This document shows, piece after piece, positions 8,238 to 17,400 of a stretch of 64,000 nt of DNA (its first letter is position 1; the number at the start of each line of letters is the position of its first letter). The stretch comes from Bacteroidota bacterium (lineage in GTDB: Bacteria > Bacteroidota > Bacteroidia > Flavobacteriales > Flavobacteriaceae). The stretch lies in assembly GCA_018267095.1 (NCBI GenBank), contig JAFDZC010000018.1, positions 186,001-250,000 on the forward strand. Reading direction: 5' to 3'. The translations under genes and the position numbers were made by a program. Under the pieces are notes generated by a model. The model was given only the letters and a program-made list of their open reading frames with translations, was not told where the DNA came from and did no database searches.

Positions 8238-8311
8238 GGTCCTATAGCTCATTCGGTTAGAGCAACTGACTCATAATCAGTAGGTGCTTGGTTCGATTCC
8301 AAGTGGGACCA
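8238..8311 (+). tRNA. tRNA with CAT anticodon (probably elongator tRNA-Met)
   Basis: A 74-base cloverleaf: acceptor GGTCCTA pairs with TGGGACC, D-arm AGCTCATTCGGTTAGAGC, anticodon stem CTGA/TCAG with loop CTCATAA (anticodon CAT), and T-arm CTTGG-TTCGATT-CCAAG. CCA is not encoded. CAT could also be the lysidine-modified tRNA-Ile2; the elongator Met reading is favoured but not proven. A near-consensus -7 box, TAATATTG, lies at 8216-8223, and a terminator follows directly. Confidence 0.93.
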
Positions 8312-8312
8312 C

Positions 8313-8347
8313 AAAAAGACTTTCAATTTTAGAGAGTCTTTTTTTTT
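8313..8347 (+). terminator. Terminator of the CAT tRNA gene
   Basis: AAAAAGACTTTC (8313-8324) pairs with GAGAGTCTTTTT (8332-8343) in a 12-bp stem with one G-U pair, followed by more T residues. The interval from here to 8504 is AT-rich with no recognisable gene. Confidence 0.8.
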
Positions 8348-8504
8348 AAATGTTAAAACTAAAGATCTTTTTTTTTCGTTTATACAACACGCTTTTAAAA
8401 GATTAACAGAACGAGTTTTTGCTCAAAGTTATTTTAGTATTAAAACCCATTGTTAAACAAAAAAAAATTTTGACGGAAAGATTTTTTACTTACTTTTACG
8501 GCCT

Positions 8505-8717
8505 ATGAAAATTGTCCCGAGCATTTTTTTACTGGTTCTATTGATGGTGAGTGCCTCTGCTACTGCCATTCCAAGTAATGGGCCTCCACCTCCAGGGATT
8601 CCACCTCCGGGTCTTCCGATTGACGGAGATGTGGTCACTATGGCTGTTTTTGCCGTTTTGTTTGGGCTATACAAAATATATAAATCAAAATTATTCAATA
8701 AAAAAACTCCGGCCTAG
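8505..8717 (+). CDS. Small exported PID-motif (PID-CTERM-like) membrane protein
   Basis: 70 residues with a signal peptide (MKIVPSIFLLVLLMVSASATA). A short Pro/Gly-rich stretch ends in PPGLPIDGD at about residues 34-42. A single membrane helix follows (VVTMAVFAVLFGLYKIY), then a basic tail (KSKLFNKK). Motif, helix and basic cluster resemble the three-part PID-CTERM sorting signal described in Flavobacteriia, where such signals mark proteins for processing or anchoring. Here almost no cargo precedes the signal. The stop codon lies in the loop of the terminator hairpin. The family call is from motif memory only. Confidence 0.6.
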   Translation: MKIVPSIFLLVLLMVSASATAIPSNGPPPPGIPPPGLPIDGDVVTMAVFAVLFGLYKIYKSKLFNKKTPA

Positions 8718-8730
8718 ACCGGAGTTTTTT
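8701..8730. terminator. Bidirectional terminator between PID-motif gene and ribE
   Basis: AAAAAACTCCGG (8701-8712) pairs perfectly with CCGGAGTTTTTT (8719-8730) around a 6-base loop, which contains the TAG stop (8715-8717) of the upstream gene. It is symmetrical, so it can serve ribE on the other strand. Confidence 0.88.
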
Positions 8731-8745
8731 GTTATTCTCAATAGG

Positions 8746-9333
8746 CTATTTTTTCTGGTACAATCGGCTTACGTATTTGCCAATTACATCAAATTCTAAA
8801 TTGACTTGCGTTCCAACCCGAAAACTTTTAAAGTTGGTGTGTTCGTGTGTATACGGAATGATGGCCACACTGAAACCGTTATCTTTTGAGTTGACAACAG
8901 TCAGACTTACACCGTTTACGGTAATTGAGCCTTTTTCAATCGTTACATTGCCCAAGTTAGAATCATATTCAAATGTGTAATACCAACTTCCGCCAGCTTG
9001 TTCGATTTTGATGCATTGTGCCGTTTGATCAACATGACCCTGCACGATGTGTCCATCTAGCCGATCGCCAAGTTTCATTGCGCGCTCAAGATTGACGATA
9101 TCGCCTTTTTGCCAACTACTCATATTGGTTTTTTCAATGGTTTCTCTGATGGCTGTTACGGTATACAAATCATCATCAATAGCTACAACGGTCAAGCAAA
9201 CGCCATTATGCGCCACACTTTGATCAATTTTAAGTTCATGGGTGATTGAACTTTGAATGGTAATATCTAGGTTGTCGTCTTTTTTTTCTATTAAATGAAC
9301 GATTCCGAGGGTTTCAATAATTCCGGTAAACAT
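8746..9333 (-). CDS. ribE: Riboflavin synthase, alpha chain
   Basis: 195 residues; dismutates two 6,7-dimethyl-8-ribityllumazine molecules to riboflavin. It starts MFTGIIETLG, the invariant N-terminus. Two tandem lumazine-binding barrels are visible: VAHNGVCLTVVAIDDD in the first, and GHIVQGHVDQTAQ, KGSITVNGVSLTVV and IIPYTHEHTNF in the second. It is divergent from pdxA, both serving cofactor synthesis. The shared terminator at 8701-8730 lies just past its stop. Confidence 0.96.
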   Translation of the reverse strand: MFTGIIETLGIVHLIEKKDDNLDITIQSSITHELKIDQSVAHNGVCLTVVAIDDDLYTVTAIRETIEKTNMSSWQKGDIVNLERAMKLGDRLDGHIVQGHVDQTAQCIKIEQAGGSWYYTFEYDSNLGNVTIEKGSITVNGVSLTVVNSKDNGFSVAIIPYTHEHTNFKSFRVGTQVNLEFDVIGKYVSRLYQKK

Positions 9334-9349
9334 CTTTGGTTTATTTTAC

Positions 9350-9357
9350 TAAATTTG
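9350..9357 (+). promoter_or_regulatory. -7 box of pdxA
   Basis: TAAATTTG matches TAnnTTTG, 34 bases before the pdxA start. No well-spaced -33 TTTG is seen. Confidence 0.45.
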
Positions 9358-9391
9358 CACGTCAAAATTAGCAATAATAACGCGCTGCTCC

Positions 9392-10453
9392 ATGAAAAAA
9401 CAAGAAAATATAATTGTCGGAATTTCTATAGGTGACTTAAACGGAATCGGAAGCGAAGTAGTTTTAAAAACCTTTGAAGATGCCCGCATGTTGGAGTTAT
9501 GTACCCCGGTTATTTTTGCGAATGTCAAAATTCTCTCGTTTGTTAAAAAAACATTTGAATCAACCTCGACGCTGCACGGTATTGATCATATGAACCAATT
9601 GGTGCCCGGAAAAATCAATGTTTTAAACATCTGGAAAGAACCGGTTGATATAAATTTTGGGCAAAGTGATGACAAGGTTGGTGATTATGCCATCAAATCA
9701 TTCGTCGCGGCTACCACGGCACTCAAAGAAGGACAAATTGATGTTTTGGTCACGGCGCCAATCAATAAATACAACATTCAGTCGGATGATTTTAAATTTC
9801 CCGGACATACCGATTACTTAAACCAACAACTCAGTGGTGATGCGCTGATGCTGATGGTGCACGACCATTTGCGGGTGGGACTTTTGACCGATCATGTTCC
9901 GGTGAATGAAGTGGCAAAACATTTGACTCCTGCTTTGATTGCTCAAAAAATACAAACTATTCACCAAACGCTCATTCAAGATTTTGCCATTACCCGACCA
10001 AAAATTGCTGTATTGGGATTGAATCCGCACAGTGGTGATAACGGTGTTATTGGCAAAGAAGAAATTGAAATTTTCTCGCCGGCCATCAAAGGATTATTCG
10101 ACAAAGGCATCATGGTTTTTGGACCATTTCCAGCGGATGGTTTCTTCGGAAGCCATCAGTATGAAAAATATGATGCAGTTATTGCGGCTTATCACGATCA
10201 AGGATTGGTTCCGTTTAAAACATTGTCGTTTGGTAAAGGAGTAAATTATACCGCAGGATTGGATAAAATCAGAACATCACCCGATCACGGAACTGCTTAT
10301 GACATTGCCGGAAAAGGACAAGCTGATTGCGGTTCATTCAAAGAAGCTGTTTATTTAGCTTTAGACGTTTTTAACAATCGAAATCAACATGCGGAAATCA
10401 GTAAAAACCCCATGAAAGTCCGCGAAAAACAAGCCGAAAAAAATAATAGGTAA
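9392..10453 (+). CDS. pdxA: 4-hydroxythreonine-4-phosphate dehydrogenase
   Basis: 353 residues; NAD-dependent oxidation step of pyridoxal 5'-phosphate synthesis. It begins with VGISIGDLNGIGSEVVLKTF and contains VTAPINKYNI, the metal-binding His in FPGHTDYL, LGLNPHSGDNGVIGKEE, AAYHDQGLVPFKTL and GLDKIRTSPDHGTAYDIAGKG. All are PdxA hallmarks including the three metal-ligand His regions. The 3' end carries a short basic tail (REKQAEKNNR). It is followed 81 bases later by the DUF177 gene with its own promoter. Confidence 0.95.
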   Translation: MKKQENIIVGISIGDLNGIGSEVVLKTFEDARMLELCTPVIFANVKILSFVKKTFESTSTLHGIDHMNQLVPGKINVLNIWKEPVDINFGQSDDKVGDYAIKSFVAATTALKEGQIDVLVTAPINKYNIQSDDFKFPGHTDYLNQQLSGDALMLMVHDHLRVGLLTDHVPVNEVAKHLTPALIAQKIQTIHQTLIQDFAITRPKIAVLGLNPHSGDNGVIGKEEIEIFSPAIKGLFDKGIMVFGPFPADGFFGSHQYEKYDAVIAAYHDQGLVPFKTLSFGKGVNYTAGLDKIRTSPDHGTAYDIAGKGQADCGSFKEAVYLALDVFNNRNQHAEISKNPMKVREKQAEKNNR

Positions 10454-10471
10454 AAAAAATACACCAAGACT

Positions 10472-10500
10472 TTTGTGTGTATAATTATTTTATATCTTTG
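10472..10500 (+). promoter_or_regulatory. Promoter of DUF177-rpmF
   Basis: TTTG at 10472-10475, a 17-base spacer, and TATCTTTG at 10493-10500: a complete Bacteroidetes consensus promoter, 34 bases before the ATG. Confidence 0.8.
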
Positions 10501-10534
10501 CGCTCCCGATTCGTTCGGTCAAATTGTTGTTGAA

Positions 10535-11071
10535 ATGAAGCAGTTAGATGAGTTCTTAATCCCTTTTGCAGGATTAAAGTTAGGCAAACATCAATTTGAA
10601 TTTCAAATCGGAAAATCGTTCTTTGAAGACTTTAACTATGATGAGTTTGACGATGTTCATGTTAAAGTCAATGTGATTTTAGAAAAGAAAAGTACGCTTT
10701 TAGAGCTGACTTTCAAGCATCAAGGAACCGTTAATGTGCTCTGTGATTTGACCGGAGAGCCTTTTGATTTGCCGATTAAAGGAAAAATCAATCTGGTGGT
10801 TAAATTCGGTGAAGAATTCAATAATGACAATGAAGATTTGCTCATTTTGCCGCATGGAGAACATCAGTTAGACGTTAAACAATACATTTATGAAATGATT
10901 GTTTTGTCGGTTCCTCAGAAAAAAGTGCATCCCGGAGTAAAAGACGGAAGTCTGCAAACACCGGCACTAGAAAAACTAAAATCGCTTTCAGTAGGCGAGC
11001 CCAAAGCAGAAAAAGAATCAGAAACAGACCCTAGATGGGATCAATTAAAAAAACTATTAACGGATAAATAA
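10535..11071 (+). CDS. DUF177 (YceD-like) protein
   Basis: 178 residues starting MKQLDEFLIPFAGLKLGKHQFEF. YceD/DUF177 proteins are linked to large-subunit rRNA metabolism and nearly always sit directly upstream of rpmF, as here with a 9-base gap. Conserved features include VLCDLTGEPFDLPIKG (one Cys of the usual CxR/CL pair region), LDVKQYIYEMIVLSVP and the C-terminal DPRWDQLKKL. The start at 10535 was taken because the longer frame would include the promoter. Confidence 0.9.
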   Translation: MKQLDEFLIPFAGLKLGKHQFEFQIGKSFFEDFNYDEFDDVHVKVNVILEKKSTLLELTFKHQGTVNVLCDLTGEPFDLPIKGKINLVVKFGEEFNNDNEDLLILPHGEHQLDVKQYIYEMIVLSVPQKKVHPGVKDGSLQTPALEKLKSLSVGEPKAEKESETDPRWDQLKKLLTDK

Positions 11072-11080
11072 TAGAATAAA

Positions 11081-11278
11081 ATGGCACATCCTAAGCGCAA
11101 AGTCTCCAAAACCAGAAGAGATAAAAGAAGAACACATTATAAAGCAACGGTTGCTCAAATTGCTACTTGCCCGGTTACTGGCGAAGCACATTTGTATCAC
11201 AGAGCATACTGGCACGAGGGTAAAATGTACTACAGAGGTCAGGTAGTGATTGATAAGTCAATCGAAGCTGTTGCCTAA
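11081..11278 (+). CDS. rpmF: 50S ribosomal protein L32
   Basis: 65 residues: [19 protein letters not shown], then [29 protein letters not shown] standard bL32 length and N-terminus. The four-Cys zinc ribbon is reduced: only one Cys (ATCPVTG) is seen, so this is a largely zinc-independent (C-minus) form. It is cotranscribed with DUF177 and followed by a strong terminator. Confidence 0.97.
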   Translation: MAHPKRKVSKTRRDKRRTHYKATVAQIATCPVTGEAHLYHRAYWHEGKMYYRGQVVIDKSIEAVA

Positions 11279-11300
11279 TACATTCCCACAAAAGTTTACG

Positions 11301-11329
11301 AACTCTCACTCAATGTGAGAGTTTTTTTA
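11301..11329 (+). terminator. Terminator of rpmF
   Basis: ACTCTCAC (11302-11309) pairs with GTGAGAGT (11315-11322) around TCAAT, followed by a T-run. Confidence 0.87.
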
Positions 11330-11440
11330 TTGGTGGTAACTTCGGGTAAATAAGCCTTCTTAAAACAACGTTGGTTTTATATTTTTTTGTAATTTCCACC
11401 CTTTATTAAATCAGTCTATTTAGTAAATAAATTAGCGAAT

Positions 11441-12439
11441 ATGAATACAATTACGGCCGCTATTACAGCAGTTGGCGCCTATTTGCCTGAGTACGTGCTT
11501 ACCAATCAAATCCTTGAGACCATGGTGGATACCAATGACGAATGGATTACTTCACGTACCGGCATCAAAGAAAGAAGAATTCTCAAAGGCGAAAAAATGG
11601 GTACTTCTTATATGTGTATTAAAGCAGCCGAAAATCTGATTCAAAAAAGTGGTATCAATCCTGCCGATATTGATTTGGTTTTGGTGTCGACCACCACGCC
11701 TGATATGCCGGTGGCAGCAACTTCAGTCTATGTTGCTACACAGATTGGCGCAGTGAACGCTTTTGCATTTGACATTCAAGCGGCTTGTTCCGGATTTTTA
11801 TACGGAATGTCAGCCGCTTCTGCATATATAGAGTCTGGACGATACAAAAAGGTGTTGCTCATCGGTGGCGATAAAATGTCGTCGATTATTGATTACACCG
11901 ATCGTGCCACCTGTATTATTTTTGGTGACGGAGCCGGAGCAGTTTTGTTTGAGCCCAACCAAGAAGGTTTAGGTTTTCAAGACGAATACCTTAGAAGCGA
12001 CGGCATTGGTCGTGAATACTTGAAAATTGATGCAGGCGGTTCGATTTTACCTCCGTCAAAAGAAACGGTTGAGAACCGTCAGCACTATGTATTTCAAGAC
12101 GGAAAAACGGTTTTCAAATATGCAGTAACCGGAATGGCCGATGTAAGCGAAAAAATCATGCAGCGCAATCATTTGACCAAAGACGATGTCAATTGGCTCG
12201 TTCCACACCAAGCGAATCGTCGAATCATTGATGCCACAGCCGAGCGCATGGGCGTTGATGAAAGCAAAGTACTCATCAATATTGAGCGCTACGGAAATAC
12301 AACTTCGGGAACACTTCCGTTGTTGTTGCACGACTTTGAACACAAACTCAAAAAAGGAGACAATCTCATCTTTGCTGCTTTTGGCGGCGGATTTACTTGG
12401 GGTGCCGTTTACCTAAAATGGGCCTACGATACAAAATAA
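11441..12439 (+). CDS. fabH: 3-oxoacyl-ACP synthase III
   Basis: 332 residues; condenses acetyl-CoA or branched primers with malonyl-ACP to begin fatty acid synthesis. The catalytic triad regions are all present: Cys116 in FDIQAACSGFLYGM, His in NWLVPHQANRRIID, and Asn in ERYGNTTSGTLPLLL; FGGGFTWGA closes the fold. The N-terminal VGAYLPEYVLTN and DEWITSRTGIKERRI are family signatures. It is followed by accB (28-base gap) and accC, so primer condensation and malonyl-CoA supply are coupled. Confidence 0.97.
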   Translation: MNTITAAITAVGAYLPEYVLTNQILETMVDTNDEWITSRTGIKERRILKGEKMGTSYMCIKAAENLIQKSGINPADIDLVLVSTTTPDMPVAATSVYVATQIGAVNAFAFDIQAACSGFLYGMSAASAYIESGRYKKVLLIGGDKMSSIIDYTDRATCIIFGDGAGAVLFEPNQEGLGFQDEYLRSDGIGREYLKIDAGGSILPPSKETVENRQHYVFQDGKTVFKYAVTGMADVSEKIMQRNHLTKDDVNWLVPHQANRRIIDATAERMGVDESKVLINIERYGNTTSGTLPLLLHDFEHKLKKGDNLIFAAFGGGFTWGAVYLKWAYDTK

Positions 12440-12467
12440 GAACTAAAACACTAAAACCAATATTACC

Positions 12468-12947
12468 ATGGATTTAAAAGAAATTCAAAACCTGATTAAA
12501 TTTGTGTCTAATTCAGGAGTAGCAGAGGTTAAGCTCGAAACAGGTGATATTAAAATCACCATCAAAACTACTTTAGAAGGAAACGCTCCTGAAATTACCT
12601 ATGTGCAACAAGCACCGGTAGCACAAGCTTTACCACAAGCACCTGTAGCTGCTGCGCCTGCCGCCGCTCCTGCCGCTACCCCAGCTGCTGCCGATGATAG
12701 TTCAAAATATGTAACCATCAAATCACCGATCATTGGTACATTTTATCGCAAACCGTCACCGGACAAATCACCATTTGTTGAGGTTGGTGCCAACGTAGGC
12801 AAAGGCGATGTGCTTTGTGTAATTGAAGCGATGAAACTCTTCAACGAAATCGAGTCAGAAATAAGCGGGAAAATCGTCAAAATTTTGGTAGACGATATGT
12901 CGCCGGTAGAATTTGACCAACCATTATTCTTGGTTGATCCTTCTTAA
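12468..12947 (+). CDS. accB: Acetyl-CoA carboxylase biotin carboxyl carrier protein
   Basis: 159 residues. N-terminal [24 protein letters not shown], an Ala/Pro-rich linker (about residues 50-80), then the biotinyl domain with [10 protein letters not shown]. The biotinylated Lys is about residue 123. It carries CO2 from AccC to the carboxyltransferase. It lies between fabH and accC; all three face the same way. Confidence 0.97.
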   Translation: MDLKEIQNLIKFVSNSGVAEVKLETGDIKITIKTTLEGNAPEITYVQQAPVAQALPQAPVAAAPAAAPAATPAAADDSSKYVTIKSPIIGTFYRKPSPDKSPFVEVGANVGKGDVLCVIEAMKLFNEIESEISGKIVKILVDDMSPVEFDQPLFLVDPS

Positions 12948-13016
12948 TGAGGTTGGAAGTTAGCGCAATGCAGACTTCTAAATTGTCTAATTGACACATT
13001 GTCTAATCAAAGAATT
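12948..13016 (+). other. accB-accC spacer with short repeats
   Basis: The 69-base spacer has an imperfect inverted repeat (GGAAGT ... ACTTCT) and a direct repeat of ATTGTCTAAT at 12983-12992 and 12999-13008. No terminator is seen, so the genes are probably cotranscribed. The meaning of the repeats is unknown. Confidence 0.4.
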
Positions 13017-14354
13017 ATGTTTAAAAAAGTATTAATAGCCAATCGTGGCGAGATTGCATTGCGTGTAATTCGAACTTGTCGCGAAATGGGCATCAAAACA
13101 GTAGCGGTATATTCGACGGCAGATGCAGAGAGTTTGCACGTGAAATTTGCCGACGAGGCCGTTTGTATCGGACCTCCACCGAGTAATCTTTCGTATTTAA
13201 AAATGTCCAACATCATTGCGGCCGCTGAAATTACCAATGCCGATGCGATTCATCCCGGATATGGTTTCCTTTCTGAAAATGCCAAGTTTTCAAAAATTTG
13301 TCAAGAACACGGAATCAAATTCATTGGTGCATCACCAGAAATGATTGAAAAAATGGGGGACAAGGCAACGGCTAAAGCTACGATGAAAGCCGCTGGAGTA
13401 CCTTGTGTTCCGGGTTCAGACGGGATTTTAGAATCGTTTGAACAAGCCAAAAAAGTAGCCAAAGAAATCGGTTATCCGGTGATGATGAAAGCTACAGCGG
13501 GTGGTGGTGGAAAAGGTATGCGTGCCATCTGGAAAGAAGAAGAGCTTGAAAAGGCTTGGGAAAGCGCTCGTCAAGAAGCTGCTGCTGCTTTCGGGAACGA
13601 TGGTATGTACATGGAAAAACTCATCGAAGAACCACGACATATTGAAATTCAAGTAGTGGGCGATGCCTACGGAAAAGCCTGTCATTTGTCTGAGCGCGAC
13701 TGTTCTGTACAACGGCGCCACCAAAAATTGACCGAAGAAACACCGTCACCATTCATGACTGATGATTTACGTCAAAAAATGGGAGAAGCTGCCGTGAAAG
13801 CTGCAGAGTTTATTCAGTATGAAGGCGCGGGAACGGTTGAGTTTTTGGTAGACAAACACCGCAATTTCTATTTCATGGAGATGAATACGCGTATTCAAGT
13901 GGAGCATCCAATTACGGAACAAGTAATTGACTACGATTTGATTCGCGAGCAAATATTGGTAGCAGCAGGAGTGCCGATTTCAGGTAAAAACTATTTACCA
14001 CAATTGCACTCGATTGAATGTCGTATCAACGCTGAAGATCCGTACAACGATTTTCGTCCATCACCGGGTAAAATTACTGTATTGCACGCACCGGGTGGGC
14101 ATGGAGTTCGTCTAGATACACACGTTTATGCGGGTTATACCATTCCGCCGAACTATGATTCGATGATTGCTAAACTTATCACGACGGCACAAACCCGTGA
14201 AGAAGCAATCAACAAAATGAAGCGCGCCTTGGACGAGTTTTATATCGAAGGTGTTAAGACCACCATTCCATTTCACAGACAATTGATGGACGATCCGGAT
14301 TATGTTTCCGGTAATTATACCACTAAGTTCATGGAAACTTTTCAAATGAAATAG
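13017..14354 (+). CDS. accC: Acetyl-CoA carboxylase biotin carboxylase subunit
   Basis: 445 residues from [23 protein letters not shown], an ATP-grasp enzyme that carboxylates the AccB biotin. Visible hallmarks: [10 protein letters not shown], the glycine-rich loop [45 protein letters not shown] and the C-terminal biotin carboxylase domain ([19 protein letters not shown]). Length matches the family (about 450). An in-frame TTG six codons upstream is ignored. A strong terminator follows. Confidence 0.97.
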   Translation: MFKKVLIANRGEIALRVIRTCREMGIKTVAVYSTADAESLHVKFADEAVCIGPPPSNLSYLKMSNIIAAAEITNADAIHPGYGFLSENAKFSKICQEHGIKFIGASPEMIEKMGDKATAKATMKAAGVPCVPGSDGILESFEQAKKVAKEIGYPVMMKATAGGGGKGMRAIWKEEELEKAWESARQEAAAAFGNDGMYMEKLIEEPRHIEIQVVGDAYGKACHLSERDCSVQRRHQKLTEETPSPFMTDDLRQKMGEAAVKAAEFIQYEGAGTVEFLVDKHRNFYFMEMNTRIQVEHPITEQVIDYDLIREQILVAAGVPISGKNYLPQLHSIECRINAEDPYNDFRPSPGKITVLHAPGGHGVRLDTHVYAGYTIPPNYDSMIAKLITTAQTREEAINKMKRALDEFYIEGVKTTIPFHRQLMDDPDYVSGNYTTKFMETFQMK

Positions 14355-14373
14355 ATTTCAAAAACACCAATAG

Positions 14374-14403
14374 AAAGCCTTACCTCAAGTAGGGCTTTTT
14401 TTA
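14374..14403 (+). terminator. Terminator of fabH-accB-accC
   Basis: AAAGCCTTAC (14374-14383) pairs with GTAGGGCTTT (14389-14398) with one G-U pair, then T residues. Confidence 0.85.
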
Positions 14404-14432
14404 TGCGTCATGTTTTGACTTCTAACCAAATA

Positions 14433-14460
14433 AAAAAGCCATCGGTTAAGATGGCTTTTT
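14433..14460. terminator. Bidirectional terminator downstream of the T9SS metalloprotease
   Basis: AAAAAGCCATC (14433-14443) pairs perfectly with GATGGCTTTTT (14450-14460) around a 6-base loop. It serves the minus-strand protease gene and backs up the acc terminator. Confidence 0.87.
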
Positions 14461-14480
14461 CGCGTTTTGTTTTATGTTGA

Positions 14481-17400
14481 TTATTGCTTGATAAAGCGTT
14501 TCACAGAGGTTTCTCCGTTGGCGGTTACTTCAAGCAAGTAATTTCCGGTTTTGATGTTTGAAACATCGATGGTTCCGTTGTTGATCGTGCCTTTAGCAAC
14601 TTGTTGCCCCAACATATTGTAAATGTTGTACGAAGCATCTCCTTCAAGGGTAATGTTCAAGACATCACCATTTACCGGATTTGGATAAATAGTGTAAGCA
14701 ATTGTATTGTTCGCAGAGACTTCTCTAGCGGTTGAAGTGATGTTCACCGTATAATCTTCAACTTGCCCATATGAGAAAGCTTCGCAAGCAGTTGGAACAG
14801 CATTGTATTTCATAGAAACACGCATTCTGGTGGCTCCTAAAGAAGCTGTTGCAGGAATGGTAATTGAACCGGTCACAGGTGTTGTTTTAGAAGCGGCTTT
14901 AGTCCATACTGTTTCACCAGTATCCGCGAAATCACCATCTTGGTTGTAGTCGATAAATACAGCGTAACCTTCGTTATAAACGGTTGAAGTCCAACTCGGC
15001 GTAATGGTAATCGTGTATGCAGTTCCTCTTACCGCATTGGTGGATTGAGCTGTGAAGTTTTCATAACCCGCAGTTCCGGTTGAAGTATTGTTGATGGTTC
15101 CGAAAACAACTTTGCCAATTTTCTCATCCGCAGTACTGTTTCCTTGAGAAGTACAATAAGCCGCAGTTGCCGTTAAAGTCGTAACACTTACGGTATTGCT
15201 GGCAGCAGAAGCATTTCCGGCCGCATCTTTGGCAATCACATAAAAAGTATAAGTTGTAGCAGCAGTCAATCCAGTTACGGCGTATGAGTTGGTAGCTGAT
15301 GTGGCTTTATAAACACCGTTTTGATAAACATCATATCCAGAAACTCCCACGTTGTCTGTTGAAGCAGTCCAAGCTAAGTTAGTAGTGGTCGCTGTAGTTC
15401 CTGAAGCAACTAAAGCTGTTGGAGCTGTCGGAGCCGAAGTATCCACAATCGCAGCTTGAATGTTTAAAGTATAGTCTTCTACTTGTCCGTATGAGAAAGC
15501 CTCACAAGAAGTTGGAATTGCATTGTATTTCATTGAAACACGCATTCTGGTGGCTCCTAGAGTTGCTGTAGCCGGGATGGTAAATGAACCGCTTACCGGT
15601 GTAGTTGTTGCGGCAGCTTTCGTCCAAACTGTTTCGCCTGCATCAGCAAAGTCACCGTCTTGGTTGTAATCTACAAATACGGCATAGCCTTCAGCATAAG
15701 TAGTTGCCGTCCAACTTGGTGTGATGGTAATTGTGTATGCACTATTTCTGTTGACATTCGTTGATTGAGCGGTGAAATCTTCATAACCTGCCGTTCCCGT
15801 CGAAGTGTTGTTGATTGTGCCGATAACAACTTTCCCGATTTTTTCATCCGCAGTACTGTTGCCTTGTGAAGCGCAATAAGCCAATGAAGCGGTCAAAGTA
15901 GTAACACTTACAGTATTGCTGGCAGTTGAAGCATTTCCGGCTGCATCTTTAGCAATCACATAGAATGAATAAGTTGTAGCGGCGGTTAACCCGGTTACTG
16001 CATAAGAGTTGCTAGTTACAGTAGCCTTGAACACTCCGTTTTGATATACATCATAACCTGTTACGCCAATGTTGTCAGTAGAGGCAGTCCAAGCTAAGTT
16101 TGTAGTGGTTGCGGTAGTTCCAGAAGCTGCTAAAGCTGATGGTGCGGTCGGAGCAGTTGTGTCAACTACTGGAGCCAAAGTTGTTACGGATACCGCATTA
16201 CTCGCTACTGAAGCGTTTCCGGCAGCATCTTTTGCCTTAACTGTAAATACGTAAGTGGTTGAAGCAGTCAAGCCGCTTACTGTATAGGAGGTTGCCGCTG
16301 TTGAACCCAAAAGAACTCCGTCTTTGTATACATCATAACCTGTTACAGCTACGTTATCGGTAGCCCCAGACCAAGACAATGAAGTTCCGGTTTGTGTAGT
16401 TCCTGAAGCAGTCAAAGTTGGAGCAGTAGGAGCTGTAGTATCAGTTACACCTGATGTAATCGTAAAGTTGGTATTAGAAACATCAAAGAAAATATGGTTG
16501 GTTCCTTTGATCATAATTCTATTGGTAGTTCCCGGGGTATTAGGAATAACAACCGATTCAGTTCCATCATTAGGCGTAGCTGCCAATAAAGTAGACCAAG
16601 TTGTTCCTCCATTGGTAGATAATAAAATATCTACATTGGCACAATTCACACCATTAGCTGTTGTTCCGGCCACATTCCAAGTGATGGTTTGTGCGCTTCC
16701 GCCTACATATGAAACCGCTGTATTAGGAGCAGTCACCGCAAATGGTCCTGCTGTAGCGTTCACGGTTACAATCATGTCGTCACTGTTGTTTCCGCCACCA
16801 CCGGTTCTGTTATCGCGAACGGTAAATCTGAAATTCATTGTTCTGGCAACTGAAGGAAGAGCTTCCACTGTCACTTCTGAACCTGCAGTGGTAGTAGCTC
16901 CGGTAAGTACCGAAGCCATTCTTGGGAAATATCTGGTTGGAGTAGTTACTGGTGAATAAGAACGGAAGTTCACACCGCTGGTTTTCGTAGCGCTCGGCGC
17001 AGTTGATGTGGTCTGAGAATCCATTTGCTCCCAGTCGTAAGTAAGTACATCACCGTTGGCATCAGTAGCAGTCCCGGTCAACATAAATGGAGTGCTTTTA
17101 GGGACGGTATAATCTAAACCAGCATTCGCAGTTGGAATTGAATTTCCGGTAGCCGTATTTACTGAACAAGTTTTGGTTTTGATGTTATTGGTTACTTGTT
17201 GAATGCTTACCGCGTGGAAATAGGCATCTGAGTGCGGCTGGACATCCAAAGAAGTAATTCCCGCATAACCCATAATAGTCGATCCGCTTCCAGGTTCAAC
17301 TTGAACTCCGGTTCCTTCATTACTATGAGTGAAGGTATGGTTGGCACCAAACTGGTGACCCATTTCGTGCGCTACATAATCAATGTCAAAGTTGTCTCCT

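Noticed and set aside
14741..16181. CRISPR-like or mobile repeat
   Set aside because: The repetition is coding and corresponds to protein modules; there are no short regularly spaced repeats anywhere in the window.
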